From: Hyphomicrobiales bacterium
GTDB lineage: Bacteria > Pseudomonadota > Alphaproteobacteria > Rhizobiales > Devosiaceae
DNA length: 64,000 nt
Assembly: GCA_900470445.1 (NCBI GenBank)
Contig: UCAU01000022.1
Span: 41,977 to 105,976 of the forward strand
Direction of reading: 5' to 3'
Each line of letters opens with the position of its first letter. Positions within the stretch are counted from its first letter, which is position 1. Below the pieces are notes generated by a model, which ran no database searches, had not been told where the DNA came from, and worked only from the letters and a program-made list of their open reading frames with translations. Below are positions 1 to 7,165 of the stretch, piece after piece. Both the position numbers and the translations under genes were made by a program.

Positions 1-435
1 GTCCTCCTCACCGGCAAGGCTCTTCGCCAAGGCGTCAAGCCCGTCGACAATGGTCTTGGCACCGAGTTCGGCCCTGCCGCGCGCCATGGCCGCGTCGCGG
101 ATGGCTGCCAACAGCGGGCCCAGGCGGTCCCAGCCCAGCGCCGATTGGCTGGCACTCGCCTTGCCAGCCGTCATCATCGCCGTGATGACCAGCGTGCCCA
201 GGCTCGATCCCGTGGATGCGGCGCCGGCCTTGGCCAAAGCCATGAAAGCGGTGCCAAGATCTGGTGTGGCGCGCACGTCCACAGCGGCGAATGTTGCAAT
301 GAGACGTGCCAGCATGGTGCCGGTATCGCCGTCACCCAATTTGGCATCTGCGGCATTGAGAACGTCGGCGAGCATGTCCATGCGGGTATTGGCCCGTTCA
401 AGAGCCGTCGCCAGGGTTTCCTGCGTCATAGCCAT
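1..435 (-). CDS. dhaL: DhaL-type subunit of a dihydroxyacetone-family kinase (partial)
   Basis: This reads leftward from an ATG at 435 and runs off the window edge, so its C-terminus is missing. The translated N-terminal part has the DhaL nucleotide-binding signature: an aspartate-rich LGDGDTGTM segment near residue 33, where the family uses aspartates to hold Mg-ATP, and later the GSSLGTL segment. DhaL supplies ATP (or the phosphoryl relay) for phosphorylation of the substrate held by DhaK. The gene begins three bases after the dhaK stop, so the two are translationally linked. An alternative in-frame ATG lies at 429. The sugar phosphorylated is not shown by the sequence: dihydroxyacetone, erythrulose and related ketoses are all known substrates in this family. 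Confidence 0.85.
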   Translation of the reverse strand, partial: MAMTQETLATALERANTRMDMLADVLNAADAKLGDGDTGTMLARLIATFAAVDVRATPDLGTAFMALAKAGAASTGSSLGTLVITAMMTAGKASASQSALGWDRLGPLLAAIRDAAMARGRAELGAKTIVDGLDALAKSLAGEED

Positions 436-438
436 AGT

Positions 439-1434
439 TCAATCCACCCGCCAGAAGGGACAATCGGCCGGAGCGGCCAGCAAGGTTTCGATTTCGTCAT
501 CGAGGAAACAGAGGCTGATGGACGCCCCACCCATTTCCATCGAGGTGACGTAAGGGCCGATCAAGAGCCGCGCCACAGACAAACCCACCGCATCCAATTG
601 CCGGGCTGCGCGGCGGTAGACAATGAAGAGCTCCTCGAAGGGCGTAGAGCCAAGACTATTGACCAAGATGGATACACGGCTGGCGCCTTGAGGTCTCTCC
701 GCCAGCAGCATCGCGATCATTTCGTCAACCAATTCGTCCGCTGGACGGACTTTCTTGCGCCAGATGCCGGGCTCTCCATGAATGCCCATACCCATTTCGA
801 TCTCATCATCGGCAATGGTGAAATTGGGGCCTGCCGCGCCTGGGATCTGGCAGGACGACAGTGCCACGCCAATAGTCCTAGTGCGATCGACTGTCTTCTG
901 TGCGATGGCCGCGACGGCGTCCAGATCAGCGTCCTGTTCGGCCAAGGCACCGGCGGTTTTGTAGGCAAAGATCAGGCCGGCAACGCCGCGGCGCTTGTGC
1001 GCTTCCTGTGGCGCGGCGCTGGCAATGTCGTCGGTACCCAGCACGGTGCGGATTTCGATATTATCCATGGCAGCGAATTCGCTGGCCATTTCGAAATTCA
1101 TCCTGTCGCCACCATAATTGCCAAACAGGCAGAGTACGCCTGCACCGCCGTTGGCGGCCGCGATGGCGTCCTGGCAGGAATTGATGGTTGGCCCCTCAAA
1201 CACATTACCAATAGCGCAGGCGTCGAGCAGTCCCTCGCCGACATAGCCGGTGAACAAAGGCAGATGGCCCGAACCGCCGCCCGAAACTATGCCGACCTTA
1301 CCCTGGCGAATGGCGGTGTTACGCGCGATAGCGCGGCGATCGCTGCCAACGCGAACCAGCCCCGGGTGGGCCAGGCACAGCCCGTCCAGCATTTCATCGA
1401 CATAGTTGGCGGGATCGTTGATCAGCTTTTTCAG
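439..1434 (-). CDS. dhaK: DhaK-type substrate-binding subunit of a dihydroxyacetone-family kinase, apparent CTG start
   Basis: 331 residues, full length for DhaK. The GGGSGH motif (about residues 52-57) and the active-site histidine in GMGIHGEPG (about residue 219, matching His218 of E. coli DhaK, which forms the covalent hemiaminal with the ketose) are both present. The first ATG in frame is at 1392, but the 14 codons before it encode KKLINDPANYVDE, the conserved DhaK N-terminus. That extension begins with CTG at 1434, preceded by GGGAGGA at good spacing, and no ATG, GTG or TTG is available further upstream. I therefore place the start at CTG. It lies between a DapA-family gene and dhaL in one minus-strand operon, probably phosphorylating a triose or tetrose released by the aldolase (inference). 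Confidence 0.88.
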   Translation of the reverse strand: MKKLINDPANYVDEMLDGLCLAHPGLVRVGSDRRAIARNTAIRQGKVGIVSGGGSGHLPLFTGYVGEGLLDACAIGNVFEGPTINSCQDAIAAANGGAGVLCLFGNYGGDRMNFEMASEFAAMDNIEIRTVLGTDDIASAAPQEAHKRRGVAGLIFAYKTAGALAEQDADLDAVAAIAQKTVDRTRTIGVALSSCQIPGAAGPNFTIADDEIEMGMGIHGEPGIWRKKVRPADELVDEMIAMLLAERPQGASRVSILVNSLGSTPFEELFIVYRRAARQLDAVGLSVARLLIGPYVTSMEMGGASISLCFLDDEIETLLAAPADCPFWRVD

Positions 1435-1503
1435 TTCGTCCTCCCAGGGTGTTCTACGGGGCGGGACCGGCCGCGTTCAGCTCCGCGGCCGGTAGATGCA
1501 GAC

Positions 1504-2439
1504 TTAGGCGGCCGAACGGGCGCGTATCGTGACCAATTCGAGAACCGGGCCAAGCGCAGCGTCGATCTTTTTCTTCTGCGCGTCGCTGACCCGCTCCATT
1601 GGTGCGCGCGGATGGAACATAGGCAGACCCTGGCGGTGCTGCACATATTTCACGCAGGCCGGCAGATTGTCATGACGCATGGCATTCCACAGCGCGTTGA
1701 GGCGGAAGTGGATATCCTTGGCGGCCTCGTAATCCTTGGCCTCTACGGCATTGTAGAGCTTGACCGTCACGCCGGGCACAGCACAGGTCAGCGCGCTGAT
1801 GGCGCCGTGGGCGCCCAGCGAGAAAGCTGGATAGAGCAGAGCGTCGATGCCCGACAGAATGAGGTTTTCCGGTTTGGCGCGCAGGATCAGGTCGGAGACG
1901 GACTTGAGATCACCCGAAGACTGCTTCATACCCACAACGCCCGGCACGGCATCCATGATCGCCAGCATGTCGTCGACGCTGAGATAGTTCCAGGGAATGA
2001 CGTTGTAGATCAGAACCGGGACCTTGGTTTCTTCGTAGATAGCGCGGAAGTGCTCGATCGTGGCTTCCAAACCCGGCTTGAAAAGGTAGTGGACCGGGGT
2101 CACCTGCAGCGCGGCGATCTTCATATCGCCCAGCGCCTTGACCCGGTCGATGGCCTCGCGTGTCGATTGCACGATCAGGCCGGCAACGAAAGGCACGCGG
2201 CCGGCGGTGGCCTCATAGGCTTCTGTCATGGCCTCCACAAATTCGCTGTTGGAGAGCGTGTGCCCCTCACCGGTCGAGCCGCCAACAACAACGGCGCGCA
2301 CGCCCGATTCGATCATGAAATCGACCTGCGCTTTGAGCGCGCCTTTGACGAGATTGCCATTTTCGTCAAAGGGCATCGACAGCGGGGGCAGGATGCCGGT
2401 GAGCGTCTGGCGCACCTGCTGGGCGATTGGATTCGTCAT
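1504..2439 (-). CDS. DapA/N-acetylneuraminate lyase-family aldolase or dehydratase
   Basis: 311 residues with the class I aldolase signatures of the DHDPS/NAL family: GGSTGEG (about 53-59), the catalytic tyrosine in LIYNVIPWN (Y145) and the Schiff-base lysine in GMKQSSGD (K172). The start is the ATG at 2439, preceded by GGAGGAAAG; longer upstream reading lacks family similarity. Members cleave or dehydrate 2-keto-3-deoxy acids through a pyruvate Schiff base. True DapA is normally not linked to sugar genes. Here it is the first gene of an operon with dhaK-dhaL and divergent from a carboxylate transporter, so it is probably a catabolic lyase for a sugar-acid derivative. The exact substrate cannot be told from sequence. 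Confidence 0.9.
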   Translation of the reverse strand: MTNPIAQQVRQTLTGILPPLSMPFDENGNLVKGALKAQVDFMIESGVRAVVVGGSTGEGHTLSNSEFVEAMTEAYEATAGRVPFVAGLIVQSTREAIDRVKALGDMKIAALQVTPVHYLFKPGLEATIEHFRAIYEETKVPVLIYNVIPWNYLSVDDMLAIMDAVPGVVGMKQSSGDLKSVSDLILRAKPENLILSGIDALLYPAFSLGAHGAISALTCAVPGVTVKLYNAVEAKDYEAAKDIHFRLNALWNAMRHDNLPACVKYVQHRQGLPMFHPRAPMERVSDAQKKKIDAALGPVLELVTIRARSAA

Positions 2440-2546
2440 ATCTTTCCTCCAGTTATGGGCCGCTCTGTTACGAGAAAGCGGACCCGAAAATCGGTCTGTC
2501 TGCATTTCAGGCGCTGCTCATCAATACGGTGCCCACGTGAGCATCA

Positions 2547-2563
2547 ATTCCATATTGTGGAAT
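2547..2563. promoter_or_regulatory. Candidate operator, palindrome ATTCCATATTGTGGAAT (distal copy)
   Basis: A 17-base inverted repeat with perfect 6-base arms (ATTCCA/TGGAAT) around a 5-base centre. It lies about 110 bases upstream of the aldolase gene start. A second copy at 2699-2715 matches at 15 of 17 positions. The TTCC-rich/GGAA-rich layout resembles IclR-family sites (family knowledge); no regulator gene of that kind is in the window, so it may lie to the left. The rest of the 345-base gap between the divergent genes shows no gene. Confidence 0.6.
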
Positions 2564-2698
2564 ACCATTCCTGTATCGTTTTACGTTCAGGTCCGGCAAG
2601 ATGTCAATGCAACCGCCCGATAAACCGAACTACTGGAGGTATGGCCGCTTTCAGAATGCCTTCTCTACAGCGGTTGTCTCGTGCCGCACTCCATGCTA

Positions 2699-2720
2699 AT
2701 TCCACATTGTGGTATATAAT
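2699..2720 (+). promoter_or_regulatory. Candidate operator overlapping a TATAAT -10 box upstream of the TctC gene
   Basis: ATTCCACATTGTGGTAT at 2699-2715 repeats the palindrome found at 2547. It runs directly into TATAAT at 2715-2720, a perfect -10 hexamer, about 65 bases before the binding-protein gene. A protein bound here would block the promoter. The -35 region (about 2692-2697) is poor, so an activator or an extended -10 may be needed. Confidence 0.6.
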
Positions 2721-2784
2721 TTTGCGATACGGTTTGATCGCATAAGCCGCCGGCGAACGAGCCGGCCTCAAGGGAGGACGTTAA

Positions 2785-3753
2785 ATGAAGACAGTCAAAA
2801 CGCTCGCAGCGGCATTAGCTGCAACGCTGATGATGGCCGGTTCCGCCATGGCGCAATATCCAGATCGCCCGATCGAACTGATCATTCCGTGGGCCGCTGG
2901 CGGCGGCACCGACGCCACCGGGCGCATCATCGCCACTATGCTTGAGGAAAAGCTGGGTCAGCCGATCACCGTCAACAATCGGACCGGGGGTGGCGGCATC
3001 GTCGGCCACGAAGCCATCAAGGCGGCCAATCCGGACGGCTATACGCTGGGCATCATCACTACCGAATTGTCCATGTACAAGGCCGTTGGTTCGGCCGACA
3101 TGACCTATGAGGATTTCACCCTGATCGGCCTGTTCAACGCCGATCCATCCGCCGTCTTCGTGCGTGCTGACTCGCCGTACCAGAGCATGCAGGATTTGGC
3201 CGAGGCGGTGAAAGCGGACCCCGCGGCCGTCAAAGCCAGCGGCGCCAATTTCGGGGGCCTCAACCACTTGTCGTGGGTGAGCTTGGTGCAACTGCTCGGC
3301 GCCCCCGCCGACAAGGCATTCTGGGTGCCCACCGATGGAGCAACGCCCTCGTTGCAATTGCTGGCCTCCGGCGCCATTGACGTTGCCGTCTCCCAGTTCC
3401 CCGAAGCGCAATCGCTGGTTGATGCCGGTGAAATCCGTGCGCTCGGGTTTCTGGGCAATGAGGTCAATCCCAAGCAGCCCAATGTTCCCCCGATCACCGA
3501 CGCGCTTGGCCTTGAATTCTCGATCGCAGGCTGGCGCGGCCTAGGCGGACCCAAGGGCATGCCGGAAGACGTCGTGGCAAAGCTCTCGACTGCCCTCGAC
3601 GAAATTGTGAACAGCGAAGAGTTCGCAACCTTCATGGACGGCCGCAACTACGGTGTCGTCTGGGAAGGTGGTGCCGATTTCGAGAATTATCTCAAGACCC
3701 GCGGCGAGGCCTTCGCCACGGCCATCTCGACCGCCGGTATCACCGCACAATAA
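2785..3753 (+). CDS. Tripartite tricarboxylate transporter substrate-binding protein (TctC/BugT family)
   Basis: 322 residues, the usual length for this family. A signal peptide (about residues 1-23, basic start, hydrophobic core, cleavage after AMA) is followed by the family opening YPDRPIELIIPWAAGGGTD, whose glycine-rich loop contacts the ligand carboxylate. The protein is periplasmic and delivers an organic acid to the TctA-TctB permease encoded just downstream. The start ATG at 2785 has a GGGAGG ribosome site. The ligand cannot be read from sequence; the divergent aldolase and kinase genes suggest a sugar-acid type compound. Confidence 0.93.
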   Translation: MKTVKTLAAALAATLMMAGSAMAQYPDRPIELIIPWAAGGGTDATGRIIATMLEEKLGQPITVNNRTGGGGIVGHEAIKAANPDGYTLGIITTELSMYKAVGSADMTYEDFTLIGLFNADPSAVFVRADSPYQSMQDLAEAVKADPAAVKASGANFGGLNHLSWVSLVQLLGAPADKAFWVPTDGATPSLQLLASGAIDVAVSQFPEAQSLVDAGEIRALGFLGNEVNPKQPNVPPITDALGLEFSIAGWRGLGGPKGMPEDVVAKLSTALDEIVNSEEFATFMDGRNYGVVWEGGADFENYLKTRGEAFATAISTAGITAQ

Positions 3754-3760
3754 TCGCCTA

Positions 3761-3779
3761 CCCCGGCCGGTGGCCGGGG
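3761..3779 (+). terminator. GC hairpin between binding-protein and permease genes
   Basis: CCCCGGCC (3761-3768), three loop bases, GGCCGGGG (3772-3779): a perfect 8-base-pair stem just after the TctC stop. No T-run follows, so it is more likely an mRNA 3'-end stabiliser or partial attenuator that keeps the binding protein in excess over the permease than a full terminator. Confidence 0.6.
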
Positions 3780-3803
3780 GACTACCTCATGGAGGAGGGT
3801 CCG

Positions 3804-4301
3804 TTGAAAGCAAGAAACTATCCCGACATTGCCCTGGGCGCCGCCTTCACTCCTGGCGGCCTATTCATTCTGAGCCAAGCCCTATCAATTCACGCCATGC
3901 CTGGTTTGCCTGTGGGCCCCGGCCTGTTTCCCACTATCACCGGCGGTGCCATGGCCTTTTTTGGCTTGGTTCTGACCGTCCAAGGCTGGCTTTTGACGCC
4001 TGACGAGGATGCGCCGCTGCTGCCCGAAGAGTCGTCGGGCGAACAGGCGGTGCTCTATGCGCCACCCAATTTCTTCAGCCCCTTCGTTTTGGGCACTTTG
4101 GGATGCGTACTGGCTAGCATTCTCTTGATGCCGTTGCTGGGTTTCCTCATTACCGGCCTTCTCTTCACCTTCGCAATTGTGCTGTTGAGCGGGGGCAAGC
4201 TGCCCTCGGCGCTGGTCTTCAGTCCGCTGGCCGCAATCGCGATCTATGCCATGTTTGCTTATGGCTTCCGGGTGCCTTTGCCCCGTGGAATTTTGGGGTA
4301 A
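3804..4301 (+). CDS. Tripartite tricarboxylate transporter small permease (TctB family)
   Basis: 165 residues from the TTG at 3804, which has GGAGGAGGG just upstream; the ATG at 3789 in the same frame overlaps that ribosome site and is less likely. Four hydrophobic segments are visible (about residues 8-30, 40-58, 80-110 and 118-155 region), as in TctB, the small integral subunit. It pairs with TctA, whose gene starts three bases downstream. Sequence is poorly conserved in this family, so recognition rests on size, topology and position between TctC and TctA genes. Confidence 0.88.
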   Translation: MKARNYPDIALGAAFTPGGLFILSQALSIHAMPGLPVGPGLFPTITGGAMAFFGLVLTVQGWLLTPDEDAPLLPEESSGEQAVLYAPPNFFSPFVLGTLGCVLASILLMPLLGFLITGLLFTFAIVLLSGGKLPSALVFSPLAAIAIYAMFAYGFRVPLPRGILG

Positions 4302-4304
4302 GTC

Positions 4305-5822
4305 ATGGACGCCTTTCTGCAAGCCTTCGGGCTGGTCTTCAATGTCGAGACCTTGCTTGTCATTACCGGCTCGGCCATTTTCGGTCTCTTCGTCGGCGCC
4401 CTGCCCGGCCTGACCGCCACCATGGCGACAGCTCTGCTGGTGCCTGTCACCTTCTATATGGCGCCCATTCCGGCCATTGCCGCCATCATTTCCTGCACCG
4501 CCATGGCGATCACTGCCGGCGACTTGCCTGGCACCCTGCTGCGCATTCCAGGCACGCCGGCGTCGGCCGCCTATGTGGAAGACAGTTACCGTATGGCGCA
4601 AAAGGGCCAGGCGGGCCTTGCCATCGGCATTGGCGTCATCGGTTCGGTACTGGGTGGCCTTTTCGGCTTCGTTTTCCTAATGTTCACTGCGCCGGCCTTG
4701 GCCAAGTTTGCGCTGGGCTTCTCCAGTTTTGAGTATTTCTGGCTGGCAGTGCTTGGCCTGTCTTGCGCCGCACTCATCTCCTCGGGTGGCATGGCCAAAG
4801 GCGCACTGTCGCTACTGCTCGGCCTGTTCATTGCCCAGGTGGGGCTGGATCCATTGATGGGATCGCAACGCTTCACCTTTGGATTGACCGAGTTGGCCGG
4901 CGGTATCAGTTTCATCCCGGCGATGATCGGAATGTTCGCGCTGGCCGAGATTATGCGAGCCGGCCGCACCGGCGCACCGGCTATCATCCAGGATAATTCC
5001 CGCAACCCATTCAAGGGCACGCTCAAGGTGCTCTGGAAATATCGCAAGAACCAGATCCGCGGCTCAATCATCGGCAGCCTGATCGGCGCCCTGCCCGGCG
5101 TGGGTGGCGACCTGGCCGCTTGGGTCACCTATACCCTGGCCAAAAAAACCTCCAAGACCCCCGAACTCTTTGGCAGGGGCCATCCCGAAGGGCTTGTCGA
5201 AGCTGGCGCAACCAATAACGCGGCCCTAAGCGCCTCGTGGATTCCGGCCATGGTTTTTGGCATTCCGGGCGACGCGGTGACGGCCATCGCCGTTGGCGTG
5301 CTGGTGATGAAGGGACTGGATCCCGGCCCGCAATTGCTCACGGTGCATCCGGAAAATTTCTATGCCGTGATGCTGGTCTTCGTCATCGCCAACATCCTCA
5401 TGCTGCCGCTTGGCTACGTGGCCGCCCGTACCGCCCGCTGGATCTTCGAAGTGCCAAGGGCGCTTCTAAACGCGGCCATCCTGCTCTTTTGTATCGTTGG
5501 CTCATTCTCCATCAACAACACCATGTTTGGCGTCGGCATCATGTTGGTGCTGGGGATTGTGGCCTATGTCCTTGAGCGGCGGCAGTTCGCCATCGCGCCG
5601 ATCATTTTGGGTATCGTGTTGGGACCGTTGGTAGAGACGAACTTTACGACATCCATGATCATCACCAGCGGCAATTTCGCTGGCTTCTTCGGCCGTCCAA
5701 TCGCTGGTGTGCTGGGTGCGGCAACGATCATCATCTGGGGACTGGCGATCTTCGGTACGATACGTCGCACAATGATCGAGCGAGCGGAACGCAAATCACC
5801 GGTGCTACCTGTGGCAAACTAG
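4305..5822 (+). CDS. Tripartite tricarboxylate transporter large permease (TctA family)
   Basis: 505 residues with about 12 membrane segments, typical of TctA. The diagnostic N-terminal FVGALPGLTATM segment (about residues 29-40) and the related SLIGALPGVGGDLAAW segment in the middle of the protein form the family's repeated glycine/proline loops. It is the main transport channel in the inner membrane, driven by an ion gradient and fed by the TctC protein. It is the last gene of the three-gene transporter operon. Confidence 0.95.
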   Translation: MDAFLQAFGLVFNVETLLVITGSAIFGLFVGALPGLTATMATALLVPVTFYMAPIPAIAAIISCTAMAITAGDLPGTLLRIPGTPASAAYVEDSYRMAQKGQAGLAIGIGVIGSVLGGLFGFVFLMFTAPALAKFALGFSSFEYFWLAVLGLSCAALISSGGMAKGALSLLLGLFIAQVGLDPLMGSQRFTFGLTELAGGISFIPAMIGMFALAEIMRAGRTGAPAIIQDNSRNPFKGTLKVLWKYRKNQIRGSIIGSLIGALPGVGGDLAAWVTYTLAKKTSKTPELFGRGHPEGLVEAGATNNAALSASWIPAMVFGIPGDAVTAIAVGVLVMKGLDPGPQLLTVHPENFYAVMLVFVIANILMLPLGYVAARTARWIFEVPRALLNAAILLFCIVGSFSINNTMFGVGIMLVLGIVAYVLERRQFAIAPIILGIVLGPLVETNFTTSMIITSGNFAGFFGRPIAGVLGAATIIIWGLAIFGTIRRTMIERAERKSPVLPVAN

Positions 5823-5908
5823 TCAGAATCCGACCGCTTGGCGGCCCGGGTTCTGTGGCAGCCGAGCTTCTTATCCGGCCCGCACCGTAATCTGCTGGTG
5901 ATCTGAGG

Positions 5909-5929
5909 TCGGGGTGAGGCTCACCCCGA
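5909..5929. terminator. Possible terminator hairpin after the TctA gene
   Basis: TCGGGGTGAG and CTCACCCCGA are perfect arms with a single base between them (in practice a loop of 3-5 bases). It sits between two converging operons (TctABC on plus, sugar ABC importer on minus). No T-run is present on either side, so a role in termination is only suggested by position. Confidence 0.4.
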
Positions 5930-6090
5930 TCCAAGTTCGGCGAAGTGCTCCAGACATCAGCGGCTGCTGCGTGAGCCTAGTAACGCAACCGTTGGCTACT
6001 AAGGTCTTCGATGCGGGGACTTTTGAACTAGGTATCGCCCCAGCCGTGTGTTCCTAGCAATCCGGAATCCGTCGCCGGCATCGTTTTCGC

Positions 6091-7143
6091 CTATAAGCGT
6101 GCGCCAGTTGTCTGATTGAAGAAATAGGTGTCGCCGCCAGTGAGGCATAGGTGGACTTGCTGATCATCGGTTAAGCCCACCCGTTCACGGAACAGACATA
6201 CGATTTCGTGCTCTCCCGCAGTCAGAACAGCAAAAGTCTCTGATCCAGTGGGCTCGATGACCTTCACGCGAGCTGTTACACCCTGGTCCGCGATTGTAAT
6301 ATGCTCTGGTCGCTTGCCGAGCAGCAAAGTGCCGCCCTCCGGGATTGACGAGGGCGCCCTCAATCCGGTCGCTGCGCCAGACCTCAGCACCACCTCATCA
6401 CCCTTCCGGACGACCGGCAGCAGGTTCATCGATGGCGAACCGATAAACTGCGCGACAAAGCTGTTAGCGGGATTGTCGTATAGCTCCAGTGGAGTGCCAT
6501 ACTGCTCAACTCGCCCGGCCTGCATAACCACGATCTTGTCGGCCATCGTCATAGCTTCCACTTGATCGTGCGTAACATAAACGATCGTAGTGCCGAGCCG
6601 TTTATGCAGGCTTTTAATCTCGGCACGCATGGCCACCCGGAGTTTGGCATCAAGATTGGACAGCGGTTCGTCGAACAGGAACACCTGCGGGTTGCGCACG
6701 ATAGAGCGCCCCATGGCAACTCGTTGGCGCTGGCCGCCCGAGAGCTGGCGCGGATATCGACCCAGAAGTTCGGTGAGCCCCAGGATTTGTGCTGCCTCAG
6801 CAACCCGCCGCTTCTTTTCTTCGGCCGGAGCCTTAGCGAGGGTCATTGAGAACGCCATGTTTTCGGCCACCGTCATATGCGGGTAGAGCGCATAGTTTTG
6901 GAAGACCATGGAGATGTCTCGGGCCTTAGGTGGCAGATCATTGACCACGCGATCGCCGATGCTGATCGTGCCGTCAGTGATATCCTCAAGTCCAGCTATC
7001 ATGCGCAGCAGGGTAGACTTGCCGCAACCGGAGGGGCCGACCAGAACCACGAACTCGCCGTGTTCAATGTCAACTGAGACGCCATGCATCACCGGCACGC
7101 CGCCGTAGGATTTCTTGACGTTTTCAATGCGTACTGGAGCCAT
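6091..7143 (-). CDS. Sugar ABC transporter ATP-binding protein (UgpC/MalK type)
   Basis: 350 residues. Walker [10 protein letters not shown] (about 37-45), ABC signature [13 protein letters not shown] (about 134-146), Walker [13 protein letters not shown] and the switch histidine in [10 protein letters not shown] are all intact, followed by the C-terminal TOBE-type regulatory domain found in MalK/UgpC. It is the last gene of a minus-strand operon that contains a binding protein, two permeases, a LacI regulator and an ADP-ribosylglycohydrolase-family gene. AGGAGA precedes the ATG at 7143. It energises import of a carbohydrate or glycoside; the TOBE domain may also receive regulatory input. Confidence 0.95.
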   Translation of the reverse strand: MAPVRIENVKKSYGGVPVMHGVSVDIEHGEFVVLVGPSGCGKSTLLRMIAGLEDITDGTISIGDRVVNDLPPKARDISMVFQNYALYPHMTVAENMAFSMTLAKAPAEEKKRRVAEAAQILGLTELLGRYPRQLSGGQRQRVAMGRSIVRNPQVFLFDEPLSNLDAKLRVAMRAEIKSLHKRLGTTIVYVTHDQVEAMTMADKIVVMQAGRVEQYGTPLELYDNPANSFVAQFIGSPSMNLLPVVRKGDEVVLRSGAATGLRAPSSIPEGGTLLLGKRPEHITIADQGVTARVKVIEPTGSETFAVLTAGEHEIVCLFRERVGLTDDQQVHLCLTGGDTYFFNQTTGARL

Positions 7144-7165
7144 GGTGCTCTCCTTTCAATGACGT

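Noticed and set aside
145..2745. Very long plus-strand open frame (866 codons)
   Set aside because: It is antisense to dhaL, dhaK and the DapA-family gene, which have clear family motifs. The product is rich in His, Arg and Gln, as expected for a shadow frame in GC-rich DNA.
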